Shown: positions 41,710 through 50,712, numbered from the stretch's first letter. The stretch: 64,000 nt of DNA from Actinomycetota bacterium (GCA_016185275.1 JACPNX010000015.1:1-64000); one strand, 5' to 3'. Notes: generated by a model not told the origin, from the sequence alone. Translations and numbers: made by a program.

Positions 41710-42702
41710 GTGGCGCGCCGCTCCTCCCGCGCCGAGCACGGCTCGGACCCGCTGGCGACCTACCGGTCGATGCGGGACTTCGCGGTCACGGCCGAACCGG
41801 CGGGCGCCCCTCCGGAAGCGACGTCCGGTCCCGGGGGCCGCTTCGTCGTGCAACGCCACCGCGCTCGGCGCCTGCACTACGACGTACGCCTGGAGGTAGG
41901 GGGCGTCCTCGCCAGCTGGGCGGTGCCGAAGGGACCCACGCTCGATCCCGCGGTCAAGCGGCTCGCCGTCCACGTCGAAGACCACCCGCTCGAATACTTC
42001 GACTTCGAAGGGATCATTCCGGCCGGCGAGTACGGCGGGGGTGACGTCATCGTGTGGGACTGGGGCCACTGGGAGCCGGTCGCCACGGACGACCCGGCTC
42101 GCGCCATCGCCGACGGTGAGCTGCACTTCGCCCTGGCGGGCGAGAGGCTGCGCGGGCGGTTCGTGCTCGTTCGCAGCGACCCCCGACGTCGAGGGCAGGG
42201 CCGGACCGACACCGGCAAGGAGCAGTGGCTGCTGTTCCACAAGCGCGACGACCACGCCGTCGACGGGTGGGACGCCGGGGCGCACCCCCGCTCGGTGAAG
42301 AGCGGTCGGACCAACGCCGAGGTCGCGGCCGCTCCCGACGCACTGTGGCGCAGCGACCGGCCGGCCGCCGATGCCCGGGTCCCGCTGCTCACTGGGCCCT
42401 CGGGATCCGGTGCGCACGTCCCGCCGGCGTGGGCGGCGGCGACGGGCGAAGCGCTGGAGGCCCTCGACGCACTGGCCGGCAGCGGCGACTGGGAGATCGG
42501 CGGCCGCACCCTGAAACTGACGAACCTCGACAAGGTGCTGTTCCCCCCGCGGGCCGGCGAGGCGCCCGTGACGAAGCGCGACCTGATCCGCTACCACGCC
42601 GTCATCGCGCCCTGGATGCTGCCGTACCTCGACGGCCGGCCCGTGAACAGCCACCGGTACCCGAACGGGGTCGACCGGCCCGGAGGGGCAGGACGTAGCT
42701 GA
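41710..42702 (+). CDS. LigD-like 3'-phosphoesterase with truncated polymerase start
   Basis: The 330-residue protein has a full DNA-ligase-D 3'-phosphoesterase domain: RFVVQRHRARRLHYDVRLEVGGVLASWAVPKGP, with the His/Asp metal site, then EYFDFEGIIPAGEYGGG and LLFHKRDD. The end has LKLTNLDKVLFPP and KRDLIRYHAVIAPWMLPYLDGRP, the first 60 residues of the LigD polymerase domain, then NGVDRPGGAGRS and stop. The rest of the polymerase and any ligase domain are missing. It may still trim 3' ends for NHEJ. GTG start. Confidence 0.8.
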   Translation: MARRSSRAEHGSDPLATYRSMRDFAVTAEPAGAPPEATSGPGGRFVVQRHRARRLHYDVRLEVGGVLASWAVPKGPTLDPAVKRLAVHVEDHPLEYFDFEGIIPAGEYGGGDVIVWDWGHWEPVATDDPARAIADGELHFALAGERLRGRFVLVRSDPRRRGQGRTDTGKEQWLLFHKRDDHAVDGWDAGAHPRSVKSGRTNAEVAAAPDALWRSDRPAADARVPLLTGPSGSGAHVPPAWAAATGEALEALDALAGSGDWEIGGRTLKLTNLDKVLFPPRAGEAPVTKRDLIRYHAVIAPWMLPYLDGRPVNSHRYPNGVDRPGGAGRS

Positions 42703-42734
42703 GCGGCATGGTCTGGTGGGCGGACACGGCGCCC

Positions 42735-43802
42735 TCAGTCCGGCAGGTCCCGGGGCTCCTCACGCTCGGGCCGCAGCGAGGGCCGCCCCGCGCGCCAAGC
42801 GTCGAGGAGGTGCGTGGCGAAGCGCGCCTCGACCGCGCTCAAGGCGGCAGCGCCGAACACGACGTCGCCTGCGAGGTGCGGCTCGTCGCGCAGCAGGCCC
42901 CGGACCATGTGCTCCAGTGCGACCCGGTGGTGATGGGCGTCGACGGCCACGTGGACGTCGTAGAACCGGCGCGCGCCTCGCGGGACCCCCGCTCGCTCCA
43001 GTGCCTCGGCGTAGCGGGCCATCGGTCCGACGGAGGTCATCTCGAACAAGGCCAGGTGGCCCACGAGGGCGCCTCGCCACCGGCGGTGGAGGCCGAACAG
43101 GCTGACCAGGTTCGTGGTGGCCAGGGCGGCTGCCGGCAGCCGATCCAGGTAGGCGCCGTACGTGGGGTCGAGGTCGAGCAGCTGCATGGTCTCGGCGAAC
43201 AGCTCTGCGTGCGCGGCACCGGCGCACCCCTGCCCGTACTCGTCCGTCTGGATCTGGACCATGGCGGCCTTGGCCTCGCCGGCGAGGCGGGGCAACGCCC
43301 AGGTGTGGGGGTCGGCCTCCTTCAGCTGGTACGCCGACCGGTGGATGCAGAACTCGCGCAGGTGCGCGATGGTGCCGTGCTCCAGCACCCATGCCGACAG
43401 CGACGGCCCTGGGCCAGGAGCCGCCATGGCGACGAGGTGCGCCTCGGCGCCGGCAGGATCGACCGCTGACCCGGGCCAAGCGATGTCGTGCAGCTCGCTC
43501 AGGAAGCGCTGCTCGAGCCGACCGCGCAGGCCGAGCACCGCCGGGTCCCACTCCGCATCGGCCGCCACGCCCGCAAAGCCGCGGTAGTGCATCTCGTAGC
43601 AGCAGTACAAGGCGAGCTGTGCGTCGTCGTCGAGCCACACGGCTTCCGGGCACGAGGCGCCGGTGGTGGCCAGGAGGCGCTCACCGCGCAGGTGCGCGAA
43701 CAGCTCGGCGCTGAGTGGCCCACGAGGGGCAGGGAGGCGCGGGCCGGACTCGGACGGGAGTCCGGGCGCGCTGGCACCACGATGGTGCAGGGCGGCGACC
43801 AC
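42735..43802 (-). CDS. heme-oxygenase-like (iron-containing redox) protein
   Basis: This protein of about 355 residues is mostly helical. HDIAWPGSAVDPAG, VLEHGTIAHLREFCIHRSAYQLKEADPH, then IQTDEYGQGCAGAAHAELFAETM, and FYDVHVAVDAHHHRVALEHM give Glu/His patterns of the heme-oxygenase-like diiron oxidase group. EYGQG and HAELF match known HDO motifs. Such enzymes oxidise fatty or amino substrates with a diiron centre. GTG start at 43802 is not certain, as the first 25 residues look non-conserved. Converges on the LigD-like gene. Confidence 0.75.
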   Translation of the reverse strand: MVAALHHRGASAPGLPSESGPRLPAPRGPLSAELFAHLRGERLLATTGASCPEAVWLDDDAQLALYCCYEMHYRGFAGVAADAEWDPAVLGLRGRLEQRFLSELHDIAWPGSAVDPAGAEAHLVAMAAPGPGPSLSAWVLEHGTIAHLREFCIHRSAYQLKEADPHTWALPRLAGEAKAAMVQIQTDEYGQGCAGAAHAELFAETMQLLDLDPTYGAYLDRLPAAALATTNLVSLFGLHRRWRGALVGHLALFEMTSVGPMARYAEALERAGVPRGARRFYDVHVAVDAHHHRVALEHMVRGLLRDEPHLAGDVVFGAAALSAVEARFATHLLDAWRAGRPSLRPEREEPRDLPD

Positions 43803-43874
43803 GCCGGGGGCCTTCCCCCGGCCCGAGCCGGCAAACCGGTGCCCGGTTGGGACCGGCCCTCCGCACCTCGTTGC

Positions 43875-44315
43875 TCAGGACCGCGGTTCGACCGCCCCTC
43901 CCGCGTCACGCCAGATCTCACCCACGGCCTCGTAGGTCCGGCCGGACGGCAGCCGGTCGAGCTCGCGGAGTACGTCGTCGGCGGCGCCGACGTGGCGGGC
44001 TGCGTCCCTGAGCACGTCGCTCGTCGCCGGGAAGGTCACGTCGGCCACGGCCGCGGCCACGGAGGCGCGCAGGTCGAGCGAGTGCTCGTCGAGCCCGGGG
44101 ACCACGGGACCGATGTCGCCGCGCTGGATGCCCTCGTGCCCACCGGGCGGAGCCACGTCCTCCTGGCGCCGGCGCTCGATGCGGCCCTCGTCGGGAGCGC
44201 CGTGGGTCAGGGCGGCCACCTCGTGCGACAGCTGGTCGTCCACTCGTCTCGAGTGGGTGGTGCTGCCGCGCATCGGTGCCTCGTTCGTCGTCGGTCCGGG
44301 ATCCTGGTCGCTCAC
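43875..44315 (-). CDS. DUF2795-like protein
   Basis: The 146-residue protein has a middle of charged residues (VDDQLSHEVAALTHGAPDEGRIERRRQED). The C-terminal half reads AAAVADVTFPATSDVLRDAARHVGAADDVLRELDRLPSGRTYEAVGEIWRDAGG, the DUF2795 fold in which conserved V-F-PA-x-x-x-x-L-x-x-AR and LP-x-x-x-Y residues are found. Function is unknown. GTG start at 44315 is chosen, as the longer frame is Arg-rich. It diverges from the small membrane protein at 44459. Confidence 0.8.
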   Translation of the reverse strand: MSDQDPGPTTNEAPMRGSTTHSRRVDDQLSHEVAALTHGAPDEGRIERRRQEDVAPPGGHEGIQRGDIGPVVPGLDEHSLDLRASVAAAVADVTFPATSDVLRDAARHVGAADDVLRELDRLPSGRTYEAVGEIWRDAGGAVEPRS

Positions 44316-44458
44316 CCATGTGCCCTGACCGGCACGACGGACGCGAACCACGTCACCGGGTGCGGACCGATCACGGGAGCGCAGCGCGGTTTGCCGCGAT
44401 GCACACCGGGCAGGGCTCGACGGCTCGTGGCGCCGGCCCACCCAGGAGGAGATCCGAC

Positions 44459-44650
44459 ATGTGGTTCCTCGCCGTCGTCGCCGTGATCGGCATCGTGGTC
44501 CTCATCGCCAACACGCTCCTCAGAGGCCAGCGGGCGGCGAAGGACCCGCACGACCAGCCGGACGTGGTGCACGGCAGCCCGCCACCCGACGATCCCGGGC
44601 GGCCCGTGCCCGGCAGCCGTGCCGACCGGGCCCGGCGCGGGGCTCCATGA
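44459..44650 (+). CDS. small single-pass membrane protein, 63 aa
   Basis: The protein has 63 residues: MWFLAVVAVIGIVVLIANTLL is one membrane helix, followed by a positively charged RGQRAAKDPHDQP stretch and a Pro/Asp-rich tail. The GGAGGA ribosome site lies 8 bases upstream of ATG 44459. No homologue is recalled. It lies between the DUF2795 gene and the glycosyltransferase. Confidence 0.65.
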   Translation: MWFLAVVAVIGIVVLIANTLLRGQRAAKDPHDQPDVVHGSPPPDDPGRPVPGSRADRARRGAP

Positions 44651-44749
44651 TCCGGTGCGGTCGAGCTCCGGCCCGAACCTGATGGGAGCACACGAACCCA
44701 TGGCGAAGGACCGCACCCGGCTCGCGCCCGAGTAGCGACGGGCGCCGCC

Positions 44750-45682
44750 GTGGTCCGAGAGCCCGCCCTGCTCGCTGCGAGCGCCGCTCGGCGCGACGAC
44801 GACCGACGCGTACCGGTCACCGTCGTCGTCGTCACGCGTGACCGCCGCGAGCGGCTCCTGGCCTCGCTGGATCGCGTGCTCTCCCTGCCCGCCCGGCCCC
44901 ACGTCGTGCTGGTCGACAACGCGTCGAGCGACGGCACCGTGGCCGCCGTCCGACGAGCGTTCCCCGGTGTCGAGGTCATCGCGCTCGGGGAGAACCTCGG
45001 TGCGGCCGGTCGCAACGCCGGCGTAGCGCAGGCGCGCACGCCCTTCGTCGCCTTCAGCGACGACGACTCCTGGTGGGGGCCGGGCGCCCTGGCCCACGCC
45101 GCTCGCGTCATGGCACTGCGACCGCGCCTCGCCGTGCTCGCCGCTCGGATCCTCGTCGGCCCGGACGAGCGCCCCGATCCGACGTGCGAGGCCATGCGAC
45201 GCAGCCCGCTGCCGCGGCCGCCGGACTCGCGGCTGCCGGCCATCCTCGGATTCGTCGCCTGCGGTGCCGTCGTGCGCCGCGATGCCTTCCTGGCCGCCGG
45301 CGGCTTCCATCCCGCGTTCGGTGTCGGAGGCGAGGAGGACCTCCTCGCGCTCGACCTCGCCGCCGCCGGCTGGCAGCTCGCCTACGACGACGATCTGGTG
45401 GCCCACCACCACCCTGCGCCCCACCGCGACGAGCGGGGACGCCGGCGCCTCGAGGCCCGCAACGCGCTGCGCGTCGCATGGCTGCGGCTCCCCGCCGGCC
45501 TTGCCTGCCGCGAGACCGCACACGTCTTGCGCGCCGGGCGGCACCGCCCGGGGACCCTGCCGGGCACGGTGGACGCCGCTCGCGAATGGCGATGGATCAA
45601 AGAGCAGCGGCGGCCGGTGCCACCCGATGTCGCGGCGGCGCGCCGCCTGCTGCTCGACGCAGGTGGCGAGGGGATCAGCTGA
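44750..45682 (+). CDS. glycosyltransferase family 2 protein
   Basis: The 310-residue GT-A enzyme has VTVVVVTRDRRERLLASLDRVL, VVLVDNASSDGTVAAVRRAFP, then ENLGAAGRNAGVAQARTPFVAFSDDDSWW, with the DDD metal site. The family's ED-x-x-L acceptor motif appears as GGEEDLLALDLAAAGW. No transmembrane helices. Likely transfers a sugar to a cell-wall or extracellular acceptor. It ends 8 bases inside the convergent epimerase gene. The GTG start lacks a clear ribosome site. Confidence 0.88.
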   Translation: MVREPALLAASAARRDDDRRVPVTVVVVTRDRRERLLASLDRVLSLPARPHVVLVDNASSDGTVAAVRRAFPGVEVIALGENLGAAGRNAGVAQARTPFVAFSDDDSWWGPGALAHAARVMALRPRLAVLAARILVGPDERPDPTCEAMRRSPLPRPPDSRLPAILGFVACGAVVRRDAFLAAGGFHPAFGVGGEEDLLALDLAAAGWQLAYDDDLVAHHHPAPHRDERGRRRLEARNALRVAWLRLPAGLACRETAHVLRAGRHRPGTLPGTVDAAREWRWIKEQRRPVPPDVAAARRLLLDAGGEGIS

Positions 45683-46679
45683 GCGCCGGAGTCGGCCAAC
45701 CTCGCCGGCGTCGTGCGGCGGCGAGCGTGTCCGACAGCGCCTGGCGGGGGTCGTGTTCGGGCTTCCAGCCGAGCTCGGCCTTGGCCCGCCCGCTGTCGAG
45801 CAGAGGCCCCCGGAAGAACAGCTCGACCCAGCCGCGATCGAGCGGCTGGACGTGCAGGCGAGACAGCGCCTCCGCCGCGAACGCCAACGGCGCCTCCAGC
45901 GATGGGCGGCTGCGGCCCAGGACCTCGTCGGTAGACACGTTGAACGCCCCGTGCGCGCCGTCGTCGAGCGCGGCGCGGGCGAAGGCGTCCGCCGCGTCGT
46001 CGGTGTGGAGGATCTGGAAGGCCAGCGGCGCGTGCGTCAGCAACGCCGTGAGATGGCGGCCGGCGATCGGCCGGGCCAGCAGCAGCCCCGCGAAGTACCG
46101 GCGGACGGCCCGGACCGCCTCGGGTTTGACCAGCAGCGTCGGGCGCATGCGGACCACCCGGATCGCGGGGTGACGGGCTTCGAAGGTGTCGATGGTCCGC
46201 TCGACGTAGGCCTTCTGCCACGAGTAGGGGGACGAGGCGACACCGCCGATCGGCCACTCCTCGCCGACGAGCCGGCCCTGGGGCGCCGGGACGTAGGCGG
46301 CCAGCGACGACGCCTGCACGAACGCGGGCACCCCGCAGGCGACCACCGCGTCGAGGACCCGCTCCGTGCCGCTCACGTTCACGCGCCACATGCCGTCGGG
46401 GTCCCGGCTGGGCTGGATGCGCCACGCCAGGTGCACGACGGCGTCCGCGCCGACGAACACCTCCCGCAGGTCGTCCACCGCCACGTCGGCAGCGCGCCAC
46501 TCGACGCCCGCGCCGAGCACGCCAAGGTCAGCCGGGGGGCGCCGCGCGACGCCCACGACCGAGCCGACCGCAGGGTCGCCGAGGAGGCGCCTCACGAGGC
46601 TGGTGCCGACGTTGCCGGTGGCTCCGGTGACCACGACGCGGCGGCCGCCGCGCTCGCTCGCCCGCGGAGTCTCGCTCAC
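45675..46679 (-). CDS. NAD-dependent epimerase/dehydratase family protein (paralogue)
   Basis: The 334-residue extended SDR starts at GTG 46679, overlapping the DUF1360 stop. RRVVVTGATGNVGTSLVRRLL is the nucleotide loop, DAVVHLAWRIQPSRDPDG and ASSLAAYVP follow, and Y-x-x-x-K is YSWQKAYVE. FQILHTDDAADAFARA matches the paralogue at 40534 (FQALHQQDAADAYRRA), so these two are recent relatives. The reaction is not specified. Coupled to DUF1360, so a membrane-linked task is possible. Confidence 0.85.
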   Translation of the reverse strand: MSETPRASERGGRRVVVTGATGNVGTSLVRRLLGDPAVGSVVGVARRPPADLGVLGAGVEWRAADVAVDDLREVFVGADAVVHLAWRIQPSRDPDGMWRVNVSGTERVLDAVVACGVPAFVQASSLAAYVPAPQGRLVGEEWPIGGVASSPYSWQKAYVERTIDTFEARHPAIRVVRMRPTLLVKPEAVRAVRRYFAGLLLARPIAGRHLTALLTHAPLAFQILHTDDAADAFARAALDDGAHGAFNVSTDEVLGRSRPSLEAPLAFAAEALSRLHVQPLDRGWVELFFRGPLLDSGRAKAELGWKPEHDPRQALSDTLAAARRRRGWPTPALS

Positions 46680-47206
46680 TCGGCCGCCTGCTGCGCCGAC
46701 GCGTGGGCGAACTGCAGCAGATCCGCGCCCGCGACCGCGGTCATCACGCTGGCGACGAAGCGCGTGGGCCGGGGTGCGAACAACAGCCCGAACGCGAACC
46801 CGGTGGCCACCCACTGCGCCAAGCAGAACGGGCACGTCACGAGCTCGCCGACCGACTTCTGGAGCCCGGTGCCGCGCACGTCCTCCTTGAGCTCGGCGGG
46901 ACCGCTCGTGCCCGCGAAGCGCGTGAACGGGGCGCGGATGGGGCTCGTGACCGGATCCTTCGCGAGCGTGCGGCTCAGGCGGTAGGTGGCGGCCGTGATC
47001 AGCGCGAGGTCGCCGGCGGCGATGCGGTCCGGCACCTTGCCCCTCCGCCACGCCAGGACGCCGAGCGCCGTCGTCACCGCCCCGTAGACCCCCATGACGC
47101 CGAGGTAGGAGCCGACGGGATGGTCGGAGCCGGCCCGGTAGGGCTCGGCGATCCGCTCGCGCGCCTCGTCGACGATCGAGCGGTCATCGGACGTCGTGGT
47201 GGTCAT
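46676..47206 (-). CDS. DUF1360 membrane protein
   Basis: The 176-residue protein has a hydrophobic middle (SYLGVMGVYGAVTTALGVLAW and IAAGDLALITAATYRLSRTL) and VTCPFCLAQWVATGFAFGLLF with the CPFC-x-x-x-W motif typical of DUF1360. The ATG at 47206 is used. It is cotranscribed with the epimerase (GTGA overlap). Diverges from the hemerythrin gene over about 90 bases. The function of the family is unknown; it has been seen in spore and membrane contexts. Confidence 0.85.
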   Translation of the reverse strand: MTTTTSDDRSIVDEARERIAEPYRAGSDHPVGSYLGVMGVYGAVTTALGVLAWRRGKVPDRIAAGDLALITAATYRLSRTLAKDPVTSPIRAPFTRFAGTSGPAELKEDVRGTGLQKSVGELVTCPFCLAQWVATGFAFGLLFAPRPTRFVASVMTAVAGADLLQFAHASAQQAAE

Positions 47207-47297
47207 CGCGCTTGCTCCCGCGGCCGGTGGTCGAAGTGCCCCTCCTTCCCAGCGGTCGTGGCAAGCAACCGCGCGGCACGGGGAAGGGAGTCCGGCC

Positions 47298-47960
47298 ATG
47301 GACGCCATCACGATGCTCAAAGCCGACCACAAGACGGTGGAGAAGCTGTTCAAGCGCTTCGAGAAGGCGGGCGACGGCGCTCTGAAGGAGAAGCGGGCCG
47401 TCGTCGACGAGATCATCCGGGAGCTGTCGGTGCACGCCGCGGTCGAGGAGCAGGTGTTCTACCCCGCGATCCGCGAGGCCGTGGACGACGCGGAGGACGA
47501 AGTGCTCGAGAGCCTGGAGGAGCACCACATCGTCAAGTGGGTGCTGTCCGAGCTCGACGGGATGGACCCCGGGCACGAGCGCTTCGATGCCAAGGTGACC
47601 GTGCTGATGGAGAACGTGCGCCACCACGTCGAAGAGGAGGAGCAGGATCTGTTCCCGAAGGTGCGCGAGGTCCTGAAGCGCAAGGCGCTGACCGATCTCG
47701 GCGAGAGCATGGACGTGGCCAAGCGGGTCGCACCGACCCGGCCGCACCCCCGCCAGCCCGACGAGCCACCGGGCAACATCGTCGGGGGCGTGGCGGCGGG
47801 AGCGCTCGACCGGGCTCGCGAGGTCGGCAAGGAAGCGGTGGCCAAGGCCACATCCCGGGGCCGCAAGGCGGCCGGCCAGGCGAAGGCCACGACGACCGGC
47901 AGGGCTTCGAGCACGACGAGGTCCGGCACACGGAAGAGGGCGTCGAGCAGCCGCGGCTGA
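47298..47960 (+). CDS. hemerythrin-domain protein with basic Ala/Lys/Ser tail
   Basis: The 220-residue protein has a hemerythrin-type domain in its first 140 residues: MLKADHKTVEKLFKRFE, ELSVHAAVEEQVFYPAI, LEEHHIVKWVLSELD, NVRHHVEEEEQDLFPKV supply the His/Glu/Asp iron ligands in the classic H...H-x-x-x-E...H order. The family binds oxygen or NO or senses iron. The tail (residues 155-220) is Ala/Lys/Arg/Thr-rich, like histone H1-type DNA-binding tails. ATG 47298 behind AAGGGAG. Confidence 0.88.
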   Translation: MDAITMLKADHKTVEKLFKRFEKAGDGALKEKRAVVDEIIRELSVHAAVEEQVFYPAIREAVDDAEDEVLESLEEHHIVKWVLSELDGMDPGHERFDAKVTVLMENVRHHVEEEEQDLFPKVREVLKRKALTDLGESMDVAKRVAPTRPHPRQPDEPPGNIVGGVAAGALDRAREVGKEAVAKATSRGRKAAGQAKATTTGRASSTTRSGTRKRASSSRG

Positions 47961-48032
47961 GCCGCAGGCTGTCCCGACCATCTCGGCCGCGCCGCCCCGG
48001 GCCTACGCTGGCCACCGGCAGGGAGGGACGGT

Positions 48033-49232
48033 TTGGGTCACGACGTTGAGGAGGTGCTCAAGCGGCTCCTGAAGCAGTCGCACGGCATGGAGCCGCAGCG
48101 CCTCGTCGGCCACTACGTCGACGCGGTGCGCGACCTCGGGGCCGAAGACGGTTCCGTCTTCGTCGTCGACCTGCAGCAGCGTGAGCTGGTGGAGGTCCGC
48201 CCCGACGGCTCCACGGGGCCGACCACGCTCCCCGTGGACACGACGCTGGCGGGCCGGGCGTTCATGACCAGCGAGGTGCACAGCGCCCGCATCGAAGACC
48301 AGGTCCAGCTCTGGGTGCCCGTGATCGACGGGGCGGACCGCCTCGGCATGCTGCGCGTCGACCTTGCCGCCGAGTCCTTCGACGACGCCCTCGTCGAGCG
48401 GTTCGTGACGCTCGGATCGCTGCTGGCCGAGATGCTCGTGGCCCGCGCGCAGTACACCGACGCGTTCGGCAGGGCGGCTCGGCGCCGGCCGACCACCCTG
48501 GCGGCCGACATGCAGTGGGCGCTCCTGCCGCCGCTGACCCTGCGGACCCCTCGGGTCGCGCTGTCCGGCATGTTGGAGCCGGCCTACGACATCGGCGGTG
48601 ACGCCTTCGACTACGCGCTCAACGACGACACCCTGCACCTGGCCGTGTTCGACTCGATGGGCCACGGATTGCCCGCCACATGGGCGGCCACCATCGCCGT
48701 GGGCAGCACCCGCAACAGTCGCCGTCACGACCTGTCCGCGGCGCAGGCCTACGTCGCCGCCGACGCCGCGCTGCGGGCCGAGTTCGACGACCTGCGCTTC
48801 GTCACCGCGCACCTCGCCACGCTCGCTCTCGACACCGGCACCTTCCGGTGGGTGAACGCCGGGCACCCGGCTCCCCTGCTGATCCGCGGCCACACCGTCC
48901 ACGACACCTTGAACTGCGCACCGAGCTGGCCGCTCGGACTCGGGGGGGAGGTGGTGGACCAGGGGGAGGTCGTCCTCCAGCGAGGCGACCGGATCCTGTT
49001 CTTCACCGACGGCGTGACCGAGGCGCGGCGACCGTCAGGTGAGGCGTTCGGAACGACTCGGCTCATCGACACGGTGGAGCGCACCGCGATGGCGGGGCTG
49101 GGCCCGGCGGAGACGATGCGCCGCCTCTCCCACGAGATCCTCGACCACCACGCTCACGAGCTCGACGACGACTTCACCATCGTCCTGGTGGAGTACACCG
49201 GCGGGGGGCCCGAAGAGCCAGGGCTCGGCTGA
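48033..49232 (+). CDS. GAF-PP2C (RsbU/SpoIIE-type) phosphatase
   Basis: The 399-residue protein has an N-terminal GAF-like sensor (residues about 25-140, GHYVDAVRDLGAEDGSVFVVD) and a PP2C/SpoIIE phosphatase domain. PAYDIGGDAFDYALND, VFDSMGHGLPA, RWVNAGHPAPLLI and FFTDGVTEAR with a final DDDFTIVLVEY are the standard metal-binding motifs. Such phosphatases act on anti-anti-sigma factors in partner-switching pathways. The TTG start has GGGAGG six bases upstream. A TACGCT box (48003-48008) could be its -10. Confidence 0.88.
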   Translation: MGHDVEEVLKRLLKQSHGMEPQRLVGHYVDAVRDLGAEDGSVFVVDLQQRELVEVRPDGSTGPTTLPVDTTLAGRAFMTSEVHSARIEDQVQLWVPVIDGADRLGMLRVDLAAESFDDALVERFVTLGSLLAEMLVARAQYTDAFGRAARRRPTTLAADMQWALLPPLTLRTPRVALSGMLEPAYDIGGDAFDYALNDDTLHLAVFDSMGHGLPATWAATIAVGSTRNSRRHDLSAAQAYVAADAALRAEFDDLRFVTAHLATLALDTGTFRWVNAGHPAPLLIRGHTVHDTLNCAPSWPLGLGGEVVDQGEVVLQRGDRILFFTDGVTEARRPSGEAFGTTRLIDTVERTAMAGLGPAETMRRLSHEILDHHAHELDDDFTIVLVEYTGGGPEEPGLG

Positions 49233-49327
49233 CGGCTGGGCACCGGCCGCCGGCGCCGGGCGAGCACCGAGGACCGCTGAGCGGCGGTGAGCGGCGGCGA
49301 GCGCGGAGCACGGGAGCGACCGCAGGA

Positions 49328-50092
49328 TCAGACGGCGCCGGCCACCACCGGGTCCCGGGTGGACTGGGGCACCCCGCCCGCCACCTCCTCGGTCACCGCC
49401 AGGGAGTCGACCTTCGGGTCCACCCGGAAGGGCACGACGTCGCTGCCACCGGGGAACGTGCCGAGCGAGATCACGCGCGTGCCGATCACACCCCAGAGCT
49501 GGTAGGTGCGGTCGGGGCGCAGCCGCGGCATGCCCCGGGCGGACAGGTAACCCACGCCTTCGGCGGTCAGCGTCACGGGCGCTCGGGTCCGCCCGTCCTT
49601 GGAGCGCAGCTCCACGGTGCGGGCCGACGCGGAGCTGCGGGCGGACATGGCCACCCGGTTCAGCGACGACGCCTGCACCTGCGCTTCGAGCGAGCCGATG
49701 CGGTTCCCTTGGCGCAGGAGCGTTCCGGTGAGTGCCACCACCGCGACGACGGCCGCTGCGGCGACGATGCCGAGGAAGCGCGTGACGTTGCGGTTGCGCC
49801 GGGCGGCGAAGGGCACGACGGTCCCGACACCCGACTCGTCGATCTCCACTCGCAGGCGTGGTGGGCTGGGCTCCATGGAGGCGACGATGCGGTCCCAGAC
49901 ATGGTCGGGTGCGGGCGCGCCGCTCTGCGCGAGCAGCGCTGCGACCTCGCGGTGGTCCGCCACCTCGGCGCGGCACGTCGCGCACTCCCGCAGGTGGGCA
50001 TCGACGGCGTCGCGCTCTGCGCCGTCAAGGGCGTCGAGCGCATAGGCGCCGAGCAGCTCCTGGAGCTCTTCGTGTTGCATCCCGGTGGTCAT
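49328..50092 (-). CDS. anti-sigma factor (RskA-like)
   Basis: The 254-residue protein has a zinc-binding anti-sigma domain at the start: ELLGAYALDALDGAERDAVDAHLRECATCRAEV, with the H-x-x-x-C-x-x-C motif. One membrane helix (FLGIVAAAAVVAVVALTGTLL) follows, then an RskA C-terminal domain outside (LRPDRTYQLWGVIGTRVISLGTFPGG). It overlaps the sigma gene (ATGA), so it should bind and restrain that sigma. A protease signal or redox cue would release it. Confidence 0.9.
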   Translation of the reverse strand: MTTGMQHEELQELLGAYALDALDGAERDAVDAHLRECATCRAEVADHREVAALLAQSGAPAPDHVWDRIVASMEPSPPRLRVEIDESGVGTVVPFAARRNRNVTRFLGIVAAAAVVAVVALTGTLLRQGNRIGSLEAQVQASSLNRVAMSARSSASARTVELRSKDGRTRAPVTLTAEGVGYLSARGMPRLRPDRTYQLWGVIGTRVISLGTFPGGSDVVPFRVDPKVDSLAVTEEVAGGVPQSTRDPVVAGAV

Positions 50093-50712
50093 CCTCGTCC
50101 TCCGATCCCCGCGTCGCTCAGGTCGCCCCGTAGGCGCTTCAAGCCCGAGCGGATGCGGCTCTTCACCGTGCCCTCCGGCTGGTCCAGCAGCACGGCGACC
50201 TCGCGGTACGTGTGCCCCCCGAGGTAGGCGAGCTGGATGGCCTGGCGCTCCACCTCGGGCAGCTGGGCGAGGGCGTCACGCACCTGCTCACCGGCGACGA
50301 GGTCCGCCACCTCGCGCTCGAGGTCGTACCCGTCGTCGACGGTGCGCCGCAGGTCCTTCTCCTCGCGGCGGCGCCGAGCCGTCTCCGACCGCACGAGGTC
50401 GACGGAACGCCCGTGGCACTGGGCGAGCAGGTAGGACCGCAGCGACCCCCGCTCGGGATCGAAGCGCTCGGGATCGTTCCAGAGGCGGAGGAACACCTCC
50501 TGCACGACTTCTTCGGCCAGCGTGGCGTCGGCCAGCAGGCGGCGGGCCAGGCCGAAGACGGCGCCGCCGTGGCGGCGGTAGACCTCGGCCAGCGCCTGCG
50601 AGTGGTAGCGGCCGATGGCCAGGACCAGTGCGGCGTCACTCGTGTCGTGGAGCAAGTTCATAGCGGCCGGCGTGTTCGGCGCCGGAGGCTCGGGCGGATG
50701 AGGCTCGTTCAC
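50089..50712 (-). CDS. ECF RNA polymerase sigma factor (SigK-like)
   Basis: The 207-residue ECF sigma factor has region 2 (LAEVYRRHGGAVFGLARRLLADATLAEEVVQEVFLRLW) and region 4 (QLPEVERQAIQLAYLGGHTYREVAVLLDQPEGTVKSRIRSGLKRLR). GTG 50712 is supported by GGAG five bases upstream; ATG 50661 is less likely, without a ribosome site. It is paired with the RskA-like anti-sigma factor. It would direct a small stress regulon. Autoregulation is expected but no promoter was identified. Confidence 0.9.
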   Translation of the reverse strand: MNEPHPPEPPAPNTPAAMNLLHDTSDAALVLAIGRYHSQALAEVYRRHGGAVFGLARRLLADATLAEEVVQEVFLRLWNDPERFDPERGSLRSYLLAQCHGRSVDLVRSETARRRREEKDLRRTVDDGYDLEREVADLVAGEQVRDALAQLPEVERQAIQLAYLGGHTYREVAVLLDQPEGTVKSRIRSGLKRLRGDLSDAGIGGRG

